The notes below the pieces were generated by a model. It was not told the origin of the DNA, ran no database searches, and saw only the letters and a list, made by a program, of their open reading frames with translations. From positions 1 through 32,251 of the forward strand of contig JAQCLG010000026.1 in assembly GCA_027592745.1 (NCBI GenBank): a stretch of 32,251 nt of DNA, written 5' to 3'. Positions 1 through 8,216 of the stretch are shown one piece after another. Source of the DNA: Pseudomonadota bacterium (GTDB lineage: Bacteria; Pseudomonadota; Alphaproteobacteria; SP197). Made by a program: the position numbers and the translations under genes. The stretch's first letter is position 1, and each line of letters opens with the position of its first letter.

Positions 1-1
1 G

Positions 2-457
2 CGAGACGCGAAGGTGGGCCAGTACCTCCCGTATCTGCTGGCGCGGGAGGAGGCGCGGGCGGCAGGGGCGGACGACGCGTTGCTGTTGAACTACGCCGGG
101 CATGTGGCCGAGGCGTCGACCTCCAACGTCATCCTCGTCATCGATGGCGCGCTGGTGACCCCGGACGCCTCGTCGGGGGCGCTGCCGGGGATCACCGCTG
201 CCGCTGTGGTCGAGGTAGCGCGTGACCTCGGGATCCGCGCCGGTGAGGCAGCGGTGACCCTAGAGCATGTCCTGCACGCCAGTGCCGTGCTGCTCACCAG
301 CAGTGTCGTCGGGATCCGCGAGGTCGAGGCGATTGAGGGTGGTGACGCGCCGACTCGCGTGCGGTGGGAGCGTGCGGACACGCCCGCGTCACCTGTCGCG
401 CGGCTACGCGAGGCCTACGAGATGCTGGTACTTCGAGAGTGTCCTTCCACGCCGTGA
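2..457 (+). CDS. Class IV PLP aminotransferase, C-terminal part (5' end outside window)
   Basis: The frame is open from the window edge (codon phase begins at base 2) to TGA 455-457, giving about 151 residues of the C-terminal half of a fold-type IV PLP enzyme (branched-chain aminotransferase / D-amino acid aminotransferase / aminodeoxychorismate lyase family). The visible family signatures are the KVGQYLPYLLAREEA helix, the GHVAEASTSN segment that contacts the PLP phosphate, and SGALPGIT ahead of the final helix-rich part. The N-terminal half with the catalytic Lys lies outside the window, so the substrate cannot be assigned. Base use and wording look actinobacterial rather than like the genes after 1.03 kb; see the junction entry. 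The family call is firm and the exact function is open. Confidence 0.8.
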   Translation, partial: RDAKVGQYLPYLLAREEARAAGADDALLLNYAGHVAEASTSNVILVIDGALVTPDASSGALPGITAAAVVEVARDLGIRAGEAAVTLEHVLHASAVLLTSSVVGIREVEAIEGGDAPTRVRWERADTPASPVARLREAYEMLVLRECPSTP

Positions 458-717
458 TTGCGCTCTTCGCGCGAATGTTCACTGCACATTCTCTCCTCCG
501 TCAGCATTTCGTCAGCCGAGGTAAACGGGGCGATTTCGCCCCCTTCGTATACTTGCAGCCGTTACCAGTGCCCCGGCAACGGGGACACAGGCGGCTGGTA
601 CACGACCCCGGATCCATCGTGGACATCTTGCGGAACACCCTCCGCGGGGCGCTAGCGTTGTGATCCTCCATCGGGAATCTGGGAGGACGGGCGTCCGGCG
701 TTGCCGGGGGCCGTGGC
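458..717. other. Intergenic gap before the response regulator
   Basis: These 260 bases lie between the aminotransferase stop and the response-regulator start. I see no conserved protein. A GGGAGGAC stretch at about 681-688 is too far (about 30 bases) from the chosen ATG at 718 to be its ribosome site, so the regulator may start elsewhere. No clear promoter or terminator was seen. Confidence 0.4.
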
Positions 718-1320
718 ATGCAACGGAACAATCCGGTCGAGGGCCGCGGTGCCTGGGGCAGCGCACGCATCCTCCTCATCGAAGATGACAATCGCATCCG
801 CGACATCGTCGCGTCTTCCCTCCAGAGCATCGGATGGGATTGCACCTCGGTGGGCTCCGGTGAGGATGCCCTCACTGCATTCGCCCGCGGTCCATTCGAC
901 CTCGTGCTGCTGGACCTGGGTCTGCCGGGGATCTCCGGCATTGACGTCCTGCGTCAGATCCGATCGCGCTCGGACGTGCCGGTCCTGGTGATGACCGCAG
1001 CCGGCGGACTGGACGCCTTCGATGGGAAACACGCGCTCCTGCGCTGCGGCTATACCGGCCGGGAACGGCAGGCGACCGCCGACGCCCTGCTCCTGGTCAC
1101 CGCGCGCCTGCCGCAGGAAACGCTCTACCGCGATCTGGTTGCCCATCCGCAGGTCGTCGCAGGCGAAGGCCCGGCGGTGGTGCGCATCGGCGACTGCGAG
1201 GCGCCGGGGCTGATCGCCCATGCGGTCTATGCCGGCCACCGCTTCGCGCGCGAGTTCGACATGACCGAGCGTGATCGTGCCGCCGTGCCGCGCGACGGCG
1301 TGGCGACGGCCCTCCAGTGA
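718..1320 (+). CDS. In-frame fusion: response-regulator receiver N-terminus joined to a DMA/TMA dehydrogenase-type flavoprotein C-terminus
   Basis: Residues about 17-100 are the first part of a CheY-like receiver: ILLIEDDNRI with the acidic Asp pair, the phospho-acceptor Asp in LVLLDLGLPG, and VLVMTA with the conserved Thr. The domain then stops before its conserved Lys, and no DNA-binding domain follows. From about residue 107 the chain reads CGYTGRERQ, ALLLVTARLP, RIGDCEAPGLIAHAVYAGHRFAREFD. This is the C-terminal NAD/FAD-domain end of trimethylamine/dimethylamine dehydrogenase and StcD-like demethylases (FMN, 4Fe-4S, FAD enzymes of old-yellow-enzyme type). Such a fusion has no structural sense because both domains are cut mid-fold. 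I infer an assembly join at about 1000-1045 that happens to keep frame. Only about 90 residues of the dehydrogenase remain. Confidence 0.75.
   Translation: MQRNNPVEGRGAWGSARILLIEDDNRIRDIVASSLQSIGWDCTSVGSGEDALTAFARGPFDLVLLDLGLPGISGIDVLRQIRSRSDVPVLVMTAAGGLDAFDGKHALLRCGYTGRERQATADALLLVTARLPQETLYRDLVAHPQVVAGEGPAVVRIGDCEAPGLIAHAVYAGHRFAREFDMTERDRAAVPRDGVATALQ
1000..1045. other. Probable chimeric assembly junction
   Basis: Upstream of about 1000 the frame encodes a receiver domain of actinobacterial style. Downstream of about 1045 it encodes the tail of an alphaproteobacterial-looking flavoprotein that fits the following genes. Neither partner is complete. The exact joint is not visible because the sequence between VLVMTA and CGYTGRERQ matches neither family clearly. 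Confidence 0.6.
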
Positions 1321-1334
1321 ACCACGGAGAAACC

Positions 1335-1817
1335 ATGGACCAGCCGGACTATCGCGACACGTTATGCCGCTACTTCGAGGAGGAGATCGAGGGCGAGGGT
1401 TACTTCCTCGAACTTGCCGAACGCAGCAGCGGCGAGGAAGCCGAAAAGCTGCGCCTGCTGGCCGCGGTCGAGCGCGAGGCGGCCAACGCCGTCGCGCCGC
1501 TGCTCGACCGCCATGGCCTCGTGCCGCGCCCCGATGCCGAACTGCTGGCCTCGGGCCGGCGACAGGCGCAGAAGGCATTGCCGCTCGACTGGGCCGCCTT
1601 CATCGACGACATGGAGCGGCGTTATCCCGACTACATGCCGGCCTTCGCCCTACTCGAGCGCCTGGGACCCGACGAGGACCAGCCGGCGCTGCGCCGCCTG
1701 ACCGAACACGAAGTCGAGGTGATCGACTTTGCCGGGCGCGAGCGCGCGGGCGACCCCGCGAGCACCGCGCCGCTGCTGCGCTACCTCGAAGGTCCGGCCC
1801 GCGCTCAGCTCAAGTAG
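1335..1817 (+). CDS. Ferritin-like four-helix protein next to the flavoprotein dehydrogenase
   Basis: The product is 160 residues and almost entirely helical. It carries spaced acidic and Glu/His patches typical of the ferritin/rubrerythrin-like fold: FEEEIEGEGYFLELAE near residue 12, a second helix with LLAAVEREAAN, and LTEHEVEVIDFAGRE near the C-terminus. I chose ATG 1335 because GGAG at 1326-1329 lies 5 bases before it; an in-frame GTG at 1317 overlaps the previous stop and has no better ribosome site. It follows the dehydrogenase tail by 14 bases, so the two were probably one operon. A di-metal or electron-transfer role for that flavoprotein is a guess. It overlaps the convergent AruI-like gene by 13 bases at its stop. 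Confidence 0.7.
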   Translation: MDQPDYRDTLCRYFEEEIEGEGYFLELAERSSGEEAEKLRLLAAVEREAANAVAPLLDRHGLVPRPDAELLASGRRQAQKALPLDWAAFIDDMERRYPDYMPAFALLERLGPDEDQPALRRLTEHEVEVIDFAGRERAGDPASTAPLLRYLEGPARAQLK

Positions 1818-3427
1818 TCGGCGTCCTCGCGCACCTCGATCAGGGTCGGGCCGTCGGCCTTGAAGGCGTCCTTGATCGCCCCGGTCAGGCCCTTGAGCGA
1901 CTTGGGCCGTTTGGCGCCCGCGCCGAAGGCCTTAGCCAAGGCCAGGAAGTCCGGGTTGCGCCCGGGCTCGACGCCCAGCGGCTTGATGTCGCGCTCGATC
2001 ATGCCCTGCTTGATCTGGCCCAGGCCGTCGTTGTTCCACAGCAGGATCGGCAGCGGCACCTTCTCGTCGACCGCCGTCGCCAGTTCCTGCACCGTGAACA
2101 GGAACCCGGCGTCGCCCGCCATCGCCACGCCGTCGCGCCCGGGCACGCCGAGCTTGGCGCCGATCGCCGAGGGCATGGCCGAACCCAGGGTGCAGTAGCC
2201 ATTGGGATGGGTGTAGCTGCGCGGCATCGAGGTCTGCCAGTAGGTGTTGCCGAAATAGGCGATCTGCGTGGCGTCGGTGATCAGCCAGCCATCCTCGGGG
2301 ATCGCCTCGCGCGTGGCGTCCAGCACCTTGGCGAGCTTCTTGGCGCGCTTGCCCTTCATCATGTCGGCCATGACCTTCTTCCTCAGGTCGGCCACCACCC
2401 GGCTGCCGCCGAAGCCGCGCTTGCCGTCGTTGTTGGCCGGCAGCGCCTCGGCGAGCATGGCCATGGAGGCGCCGGCATCGCCCAGCACGGCGACCTCAGG
2501 GCTATAGTCGCGCGACAGGTTCGCGGGATCGATGTCGATGCGGATCAGCTTTCCCTTGGGCGCGAGGAAATCCTTCTCGGCCCAGATGTCGGTCTCCGAC
2601 ATCTCGGTGCCCACGGCGATCAGCACGTCGGCTTCCTCGACCAGCTTGTGGGCGTGGGGCGAGGTCAGGCACGAACCGGCGTTGAGCGGATGGTGCTCGG
2701 GCAGGGCGCCCTTGCCGGCGATGGTCAGGATGACCAGAGCACCCATCTTCTCGGCCAGCGCCCGCAAGGCCCCGCCGGCGTCGATGGCGCCGCCGCCGGC
2801 GATGATGACCGGCGTCTTCGCCTTGGCCGCGACAACGGCGGCGCGTTCGATGGTGATGGCGTCGGGCCGGGGCGGGCCGGCCACGGGCGAGGGACGGGTC
2901 GCGAACTCGGCGGCCTCGGCGATCTTGTCGATCGGCAGTTCGATGTAGCAGGGACGCGGGCGACCGGCGCGGAAGGTCTCGAAGGCGCGGTTGATCGCGC
3001 CGGGGATCGAGCGGCCGTCGAAGATGGTCTGGGCGAAGGCGGCCAGCGGCGCGATCGCGGCGCGCTGGTCGGTGATCTCGTGCAGACGGCCGCGCCCGGC
3101 ACCCAGGTCGTCGCTGCCGTTGGTGCTCGCGATCACCAGCATCGGCTGGCTGTCGGCAAAGGCGTTGCCCATGGCGGTGGCGATGTTGGTCACACCCGGC
3201 CCGGTGATGACGCAGCACACGGCGGGTTTGCCCGAGATGCGGGCGTAGCCGTCGGCCATGAAGCCGCCGCCCTGTTCGTGGCGGAACAGGACATGGCGCA
3301 TGTCGCTGTCGCCGATGCCGCGGTAGTACTCCAGCGTGTGGACGCCCGGCATGCCGAACACCGTGTCGATACCGTAGCCGTGGACAAGCTGCATCAGCGC
3401 CTGTCCGCGGGTGAGATTGCTGCTCAT
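1805..3427 (-). CDS. aruI: Thiamine-diphosphate enzyme, 5-guanidino-2-oxopentanoate (2-ketoarginine) decarboxylase-like
   Basis: This 540-residue protein has the three-domain acetolactate-synthase/pyruvate-decarboxylase fold. The N-terminal PYR domain carries RHEQGGGFMADGYAR, with the TPP-activating Glu at residue 51. The middle domain reads IIAGGGAIDAGG and LIRIDIDPANLSRD. The C-terminal PP domain has the Mg-TPP motif starting GDAGFLFTVQE and ending WNNDGLGQIK. The stretch GMPGVHTLEYYRG, together with GRGRLHEITDQRA, is close to AruI of Pseudomonas aeruginosa as I remember it. AruI decarboxylates 2-ketoarginine to 4-guanidinobutyraldehyde in the arginine transaminase pathway. The nearby gbuA supports this. 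ATG 3427 has GAGGA 6 bases upstream; an upstream in-frame start (3472) would add 15 poorly conserved residues. A generic acetolactate synthase is the main alternative. Confidence 0.8.
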   Translation of the reverse strand: MSSNLTRGQALMQLVHGYGIDTVFGMPGVHTLEYYRGIGDSDMRHVLFRHEQGGGFMADGYARISGKPAVCCVITGPGVTNIATAMGNAFADSQPMLVIASTNGSDDLGAGRGRLHEITDQRAAIAPLAAFAQTIFDGRSIPGAINRAFETFRAGRPRPCYIELPIDKIAEAAEFATRPSPVAGPPRPDAITIERAAVVAAKAKTPVIIAGGGAIDAGGALRALAEKMGALVILTIAGKGALPEHHPLNAGSCLTSPHAHKLVEEADVLIAVGTEMSETDIWAEKDFLAPKGKLIRIDIDPANLSRDYSPEVAVLGDAGASMAMLAEALPANNDGKRGFGGSRVVADLRKKVMADMMKGKRAKKLAKVLDATREAIPEDGWLITDATQIAYFGNTYWQTSMPRSYTHPNGYCTLGSAMPSAIGAKLGVPGRDGVAMAGDAGFLFTVQELATAVDEKVPLPILLWNNDGLGQIKQGMIERDIKPLGVEPGRNPDFLALAKAFGAGAKRPKSLKGLTGAIKDAFKADGPTLIEVREDADYLS

Positions 3428-3480
3428 GGGATTCCTCGTGTGCCTGTCGGGCGCCTCGGGGCGCGGTCTCATCTTCGGGA

Positions 3481-3510
3481 CGGCGGCGCTGCAATGTCAA
3501 TGCGCCGCCG
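3481..3510 (-). promoter_or_regulatory. Inverted repeat around a TTGACA -35-like element upstream of the aruI-like gene
   Basis: CGGCGGCGC at 3481-3489 and GCGCCGCCG at 3502-3510 are perfect 9-base inverted arms with a 12-base loop. On the minus strand the loop holds TTGACA (3500 to 3495), a perfect -35. An 18-base spacer then leads to GAAGAT, a weak -10, about 44 bases before the ATG at 3427. Promoter with an overlapping operator is an inference from the layout. Confidence 0.4.
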
Positions 3511-3600
3511 CAGCCTGCAGGTTCATACCAAGCGCCGGCGCCCGCTCCCCGGGCCTGGCTTTTCGCGGCAGGGGCCGCGGCGCGCAGTCGCAACCTGGTA

Positions 3601-4509
3601 TCAGGCCATGCGGGCGCCCAGCCGGTCGGCCAGCCAGGTCGCCACGGCCTCGCGCACGCCGGACCGCCGCGTGCCCTGCGGCAGCATGAGGAAATAGGCC
3701 CCCGGCGCGGCGACCCGGACATCGAAGGGCGCGACCAGGCGGCCGGCGGCAAGATCGGCATCGGCCAGGACGGTGTCGCCCAGGGCGATGCCCAGGCCGT
3801 CGACCGCCGCACCCAGCGACAGGCTGGCATTGCCCAGGCGCATGTGGCGCAGGTCGGTGTTGTCGTCGAGCCCGGCCGCGGCCATCCAGCGCCGCCAGCC
3901 GGTGCCGTCGTCGTCATGCAGGATGGCGTGGCGGGCAATCTCCTGGGGCCGGCGCACGGCGCGCGGCCCGTGGGACAGCCGCGGGCTCATGACCGGAAAG
4001 AACGAGATCGCCGGCAGGCAGACCGTGCCGGGCAGGTCGGCATCGGGCCGGCCGTAGGCGATGACGATGTCGGCATCGCGCGGGGCGGCACGCTGACGCG
4101 GATCGAACCAGGCAAGGTCCTGGGCCGGTGCAAGGTCGATGGCGACACCGGGATGGCGCTCCAGCAGCGCGGTCATCTCGGGCACCAGCCACTTGGCCGC
4201 CAGGGCCGGGGCGCAGGCGATGGTGACCTGTTCGGCCGCACCGTCGTGGGCAAGGCCGGCGGTCGCCTCGGCGATGCGGTCGAGGCTTTCGCTGAGGACC
4301 GGCAGCAGGCGCTGGCCCGCCGGTGTCAGGGCGATGCGGTTGCCGGTGCGGCGCAGCAGTGCGGTGCCCAGGCTTTCCTCGAGGTGGCGGATCTGGTGGC
4401 TCACCGCGCCGTGGGTGACGTTGAGCTCGCCCGCCGCCCGCGCGATGTGCAGGTGGCGCGCGGCGGCCTCGAAGGCGCGCAGGGCATTGAGCGGGGGCAG
4501 GCGGCGCAT
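3601..4509 (-). CDS. LysR-family transcriptional regulator (GcvA-type)
   Basis: A 302-residue LysR-type regulator. The N-terminal winged helix-turn-helix has LNALRAFEAAARHLHIARAAGELNVTHGAVSHQIRHLEESLGTALLRR in the classic positions (quoted here in consecutive pieces: LNALRAFEAAARHLHIARAA, GELNVTHGAVSHQIRHLEES, LGTALLRR). The effector domain from about residue 90 is of GcvA/AmpR type and ends YFLMLPQGTRR...ATWLADRL. The gene is divergent from the amidinotransferase gene with a 119-base gap that holds a 15-base palindrome, and it lies 173 bases ahead of the aruI-like gene on the same strand. The usual LysR arrangement suggests that it controls the divergent hydrolase and perhaps aruI/gbuA in response to a guanidino compound. 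The effector is unknown. Confidence 0.9.
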   Translation of the reverse strand: MRRLPPLNALRAFEAAARHLHIARAAGELNVTHGAVSHQIRHLEESLGTALLRRTGNRIALTPAGQRLLPVLSESLDRIAEATAGLAHDGAAEQVTIACAPALAAKWLVPEMTALLERHPGVAIDLAPAQDLAWFDPRQRAAPRDADIVIAYGRPDADLPGTVCLPAISFFPVMSPRLSHGPRAVRRPQEIARHAILHDDDGTGWRRWMAAAGLDDNTDLRHMRLGNASLSLGAAVDGLGIALGDTVLADADLAAGRLVAPFDVRVAAPGAYFLMLPQGTRRSGVREAVATWLADRLGARMA

Positions 4510-4529
4510 CTTTCGCTCCGGAGGGTCCA

Positions 4530-4544
4530 GAGATAATCTATCTC
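4530..4544. promoter_or_regulatory. Palindrome GAGATA-ATC-TATCTC in the LysR/amidinotransferase divergent gap
   Basis: This perfect 15-base dyad lies 20 bases from the LysR start and 85 bases before the amidinotransferase ATG. It contains GATAAT, a near-consensus -10 box reading toward the amidinotransferase. The position fits a LysR-type operator. I infer that it is the binding site of the adjacent regulator. Confidence 0.55.
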
Positions 4545-4628
4545 ACGCAGGGTCGGAATTCTTCTCCCTTGCGCGCAAGCCGGCCGCGCCCGAACCTCGA
4601 CCCAGCATCCAGACACATGAGGACCGCC

Positions 4629-5534
4629 ATGAACCCGCTGCGCGCTCGTAATCCCCAGGGCAACACGCCCGTCCTTTCCGAATGGGGCTGCAATTCCGAA
4701 TACGGCAACCTGACCGACGTGTTGCTCAGCCCGGCCGACAACTACAAGTGGCTGCCGACCAGCTCGATCTCCAAGGCGACGCTGAAGCGCGGCGACGCCT
4801 TCGACCACCAGCTCGCCATGAAGCAGCACCGCGAGATGGTCGATGCCTACGAATCGGCCGGCGTGCGCGTCCACTGGCTCGAGCAGGACGAGGAACTGCC
4901 CTACCAGGTCTATGCCCGCGATTCCTCGTTCATGACGCCCTACGGCGCGGTCGTCACGCAGATGGCCCAGTGGTGGCGGCGCGGCGAATACGGCCCGGTG
5001 GTGCGCTTCTACATGGAAAAGGGCATTCCGATTTATGACATGGTGACCGCCGGTTCCTTCGAGGGCGGCGACTTCGACATCATCGAGCCCGGCTGCGTCC
5101 TGATCGGCTGGTGCGGCGAGCGCACCCAGGAACAGTCGGCCCAGCAGGTCCGCAAGTGGTTCGAGAAGGAAGGCTGGGAGGTCCGCATTGCGCCGATCGC
5201 CGAGCATTACGTCCACATCGACCTAATGGTCTGCATGCTGGCCGAGAAGCTCTGCGCGGTCTGCCCCGACACCACCGACCCCGAGATCATCGCCTGGCTG
5301 AAGTCCAAGAAGATCGAGCTGGTCGAGGTCAACTACCAGGACACCATGGCGCTGGCCTGCAACGTCATGTCGCTGGGCAACGACAAGATCCTCGCCCCGG
5401 CCCATGCCAAGGACCTCAACGCCAAGCTGCGCGCCCACGGCTTCGAGGTCTTCGATCCCGAGGTCGACGTCTTCACCCGCGGCGGCGGCGGCGTCCACTG
5501 CATGGCCCAGGCCCTGCGCCGCGACCCCGCCTGA
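4629..5534 (+). CDS. Amidinotransferase / dimethylarginine dimethylaminohydrolase superfamily hydrolase
   Basis: A 301-residue single-domain penta-fold (GME superfamily) enzyme acting on guanidino or amidino substrates through a Cys thiouronium intermediate. The visible catalytic set is FEGGDF with Asp148, HYVHID with His196 and Asp198, and the nucleophile Cys291 in GGGGVHCMAQ. YARDSS at residues 95-100 holds an Arg-Asp pair seen in this family. ATG 4629 has GAGGA five bases upstream. Candidate reactions are dimethylarginine to citrulline plus dimethylamine, arginine deimination, or amidino transfer; residues alone do not decide. The neighbours (AruI-like, GbuA) point to guanidino catabolism. 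A strong intrinsic terminator follows. Confidence 0.85.
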   Translation: MNPLRARNPQGNTPVLSEWGCNSEYGNLTDVLLSPADNYKWLPTSSISKATLKRGDAFDHQLAMKQHREMVDAYESAGVRVHWLEQDEELPYQVYARDSSFMTPYGAVVTQMAQWWRRGEYGPVVRFYMEKGIPIYDMVTAGSFEGGDFDIIEPGCVLIGWCGERTQEQSAQQVRKWFEKEGWEVRIAPIAEHYVHIDLMVCMLAEKLCAVCPDTTDPEIIAWLKSKKIELVEVNYQDTMALACNVMSLGNDKILAPAHAKDLNAKLRAHGFEVFDPEVDVFTRGGGGVHCMAQALRRDPA

Positions 5535-5541
5535 CCGGCTT

Positions 5542-5573
5542 CCGGGCGGCGCAGGCTCGCGCCGCCCGGTTTT
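5542..5573 (+). terminator. Rho-independent terminator after the amidinotransferase
   Basis: A perfect 11-bp GC-rich stem (5542-5552 with 5559-5569) closes a 6-base loop and runs into TTTT at 5570-5573. It begins 8 bases after the stop codon, so transcription of the hydrolase probably ends here. Confidence 0.85.
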
Positions 5574-5790
5574 CCGCCCCTGTGCCGGGGCGATTCGCCT
5601 GCGTCCGGGGCGGGTTCGGGCTGTGGTTGACGCCCGCTGTTGCCGTCCTTGCCGCCCCGGGGGGCCAGACGGCCCATCGGACCCTCCCGGCCAGCAGGCT
5701 GCAGGGCGCGTGATGCACCCGGTCCCCCGGGATGCCGGATCCCGCGTGTTTGAGACCTTCTTCAATGAAATCAATGGGTTGAGACGCTCC

Positions 5791-5806
5791 TCACTGCACG
5801 CAGTGA
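5791..5806. promoter_or_regulatory. Palindrome TCACTGC-AC-GCAGTGA
   Basis: Perfect 7-base arms with a 2-base centre, 157 bases before the small membrane protein ATG at 5963. It could be an operator for that unit or a short hairpin. No binding protein can be named. Confidence 0.35.
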
Positions 5807-5911
5807 CAGGATGAGAGGTCAATCTGCCTCGTATCGGGACAGATTGTCACCGCGTGCACGGCAGCCGACGGGGTGAGAGGCGCGCGCCTGGCAAGGGACA
5901 TGTTCTCTCCA

Positions 5912-5938
5912 TTGACACCCGGCCGCTGCACCGATTGG
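5912..5938 (+). promoter_or_regulatory. Possible promoter (-35 TTGACA) for the small membrane protein pair
   Basis: TTGACA at 5912-5917 is a perfect -35. The region 15-17 bases on reads GATTGG, a poor -10, so this is only a candidate. It lies 46 bases before ATG 5963. Confidence 0.3.
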
Positions 5939-5962
5939 CCGGACCACCTAGGGAGAAGTTCC

Positions 5963-6127
5963 ATGGCCAAGGCCGCTGCAAAGTCCACCAACATCGCCAA
6001 CGAAGCCGTCCGTCGCGCTGCCACCAAGGCGGAGGCGATGTACCAGTTCAAGATCTGCACCGGCCTGGCCGTGGCCTCGGGCCTGATTGGCACCGTCAGC
6101 GCCCTGATGATGCACAACGCCATCTGA
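5963..6127 (+). CDS. Small single-helix membrane protein (54 residues), unrecognised
   Basis: I do not recognise this family. ATG 5963 has GGGAGA seven bases upstream. The product begins with a basic, Ala-rich soluble stretch (MAKAAAKSTNIANEAVRRAA) and then has one hydrophobic helix at about residues 31-50 (CTGLAVASGLIGTVSALMM), ending HNAI. The positive charge before the helix predicts the N-terminus in the cytoplasm. A second small one-helix gene follows at 6245 on the same strand, and the two helices look alike (AM..F, a Gly/Ala-rich core, then His near the end). Such pairs are often accessory subunits of membrane complexes, but nothing here names the partner. The clean ribosome site and codon use support a real gene. 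Confidence 0.65.
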   Translation: MAKAAAKSTNIANEAVRRAATKAEAMYQFKICTGLAVASGLIGTVSALMMHNAI

Positions 6128-6137
6128 AGCCGTTGCG

Positions 6138-6149
6138 CACCGGCCGGTG
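6138..6149. repeat. 12-base palindrome CACCGGCCGGTG between the two small membrane protein genes
   Basis: A perfect palindrome without a loop, 10 bases after the first small gene. It may be an operator or simply a GC-rich coincidence. Confidence 0.25.
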
Positions 6150-6244
6150 ACCGCAATCACAGGCGGAGCGCGCGTCACCTCCCATATCAGGGTTACAAGG
6201 AGGGACGCGGTCGTCCTTCGCCCGAACCGAGAGGATGGATCGCC

Positions 6245-6394
6245 GTGGAATCAGTCAGACGCAACGACACGCATGCAACGACCCGTCTGGTCGGAGGCCG
6301 CGACGACAGGCGCCAGGTCGCCATGACCTTCGCCCTGACCGTGGTCGGCGCCATGGCCGGCATGATCGGCGCGATCGGCCTCCACGGCCTGTGA
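6245..6394 (+). CDS. Second small single-helix membrane protein (49 residues), unrecognised
   Basis: The frame runs from GTG 6245 to TGA 6392-6394. GAGAGG at 6229-6234 is the likely ribosome site, spaced 10 bases. No ATG lies upstream in this frame; an ATG at 6235 is in another frame and gives an Arg-rich nonsense product. The protein starts with a polar, charged stretch of about 26 residues (ESVRRNDTHATTRL, GGRDDRRQ) and ends in one hydrophobic helix, AMTFALTVVGAMAGMIGAIG, then LHGL. The layout mirrors the 54-residue protein upstream, so I treat them as a pair. The function is unknown. The gene is convergent with gbuA, leaving 10 bases between stops. Confidence 0.55.
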   Translation: MESVRRNDTHATTRLVGGRDDRRQVAMTFALTVVGAMAGMIGAIGLHGL

Positions 6395-6404
6395 AGCCGG
6401 CGCC

Positions 6405-7361
<957 letters not shown>

Positions 7362-7408
7362 GGCGTCGTCTCCGGGGTTGGCACGGGCCCTGTTTAGCGC
7401 CGGCGGGA

Positions 7409-7630
7409 TTGCTTTGCATCCCTGCAGAGATGTTACTGCGGCTGATTTCCTCCAGTATCCACTTCCCCTGTGCCCAGACGCTGACCTCGCCGCGTGGCTA
7501 CTTCGTGATCTGCCCGCGGGAACGCGCGCAGGAGCCCAAGATCGCGCGCTTTCGTGCGTGGCTGCTCGATCAAGCCTTGCGGGATCGCGAGCGATTGGCG
7601 AACCTCGCTCCGGTTGCAGGGGGAGTCTGA
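7409..7630 (+). pseudogene. Remnant of a GcvA-type LysR regulator (C-terminal end only)
   Basis: From 7481 the frame reads LTSPRGYFVICPRERAQEPK and then IARFRAWLLDQ, the typical end of the effector domain of GcvA-like LysR proteins (hydrophobic-Cys-Pro strand, then a final FxxWLL helix). Nothing before 7481 in this frame matches the family, and no helix-turn-helix domain is present. About 50 residues of a roughly 300-residue protein remain. It sits divergent from gbuA, where a gbuA regulator would be expected, so it may be the relic of that regulator. Confidence 0.55.
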
Positions 7631-7633
7631 TGC

Positions 7634-8185
7634 ATGGCGGGCAGTGGCATCATGATCGTGACCGGCGGCAGCCGGGGGATCGGCGCGGGCATCGCCCGCC
7701 TGGCCGGCCGCCAGGTTTACGACGTCTGCGTCAACTATACCGCCGCGGCCGACCGCGCCGAGGCGGTGGCCGGCGAGATCCGCGCCTAGGGCGTGCGCGC
7801 CATCGCGGTCCAGGCCGACGTCGCCAGCCCGGCCGATGTCGAGCGCCTGTTCGCCGAGACCGACCGCCAGCTCGGCCCGGTCGACGTTCTGGTCAACAAC
7901 GCGGCGATCTCGATCGAGTCGCCGATCGCCGATCAGGATGCCGACACCGTGCGCCGCATCATCGATACCAATCTGCTCGGGCCGGCCATGACCTGCCAGC
8001 AGGCGATCCGGCGCATGTCGACGCGGCGCGGCGGCAGGGGCGGCTACATCTGCGGTGACGACTGGGGCTGGAAGGACGAACAGGGCCGCACCAGCGTGCG
8101 CGATGCCGTGCTTGCCTACCTGCAGATGCAGCCGGTCGATTTCGTCCACGTGCGCAACGGCCAGATCCTGATCCGCCGGCCGTGA
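7634..8185 (+). pseudogene. Broken short-chain dehydrogenase with in-frame amber and a methyltransferase-like tail
   Basis: ATG 7634 opens an SDR Rossmann start (IMIVTGGSRGIGAGIARLAG). The frame hits TAG at 7787-7789 (codon 52) exactly where SDRs read IRAxG, and a single C-to-T change from CAG would explain it. The same frame then continues as SDR (GVRAIAVQADVASPADVERL, VDVLVNNAAIS, DTNLLGPAMTCQQA) up to about 8040. Beyond that the expected Ser-Tyr-Lys active site is absent. Instead it reads GGYICGDDWGWKD...VRDAV and ends VRNGQILIRRP, which resembles the end of a TylF/Methyltransf_24-type methyltransferase. The locus therefore carries a nonsense change and a deletion fusion of two genes. Function is not expected. 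Confidence 0.7.
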
Positions 8186-8216
8186 ACGCCTGATCCGGCC
8201 GGTTGCCGGGCGGCCC

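Larger units (their letters stand above)
5535..5962. other. 428-base gap with dyads, no gene seen
   Basis: After the terminator there is no supported coding region. The gap contains a 16-base dyad (5791-5806) and a perfect TTGACA at 5912-5917 ahead of the small membrane protein gene. The rest is unremarkable GC-rich spacer. Confidence 0.5.

Noticed and set aside
1271-3697. 808-codon plus-strand open frame
   Set aside because: It runs antisense to the AruI-like gene and overlaps two other genes; low-complexity Arg/Gly/Ala-rich product.
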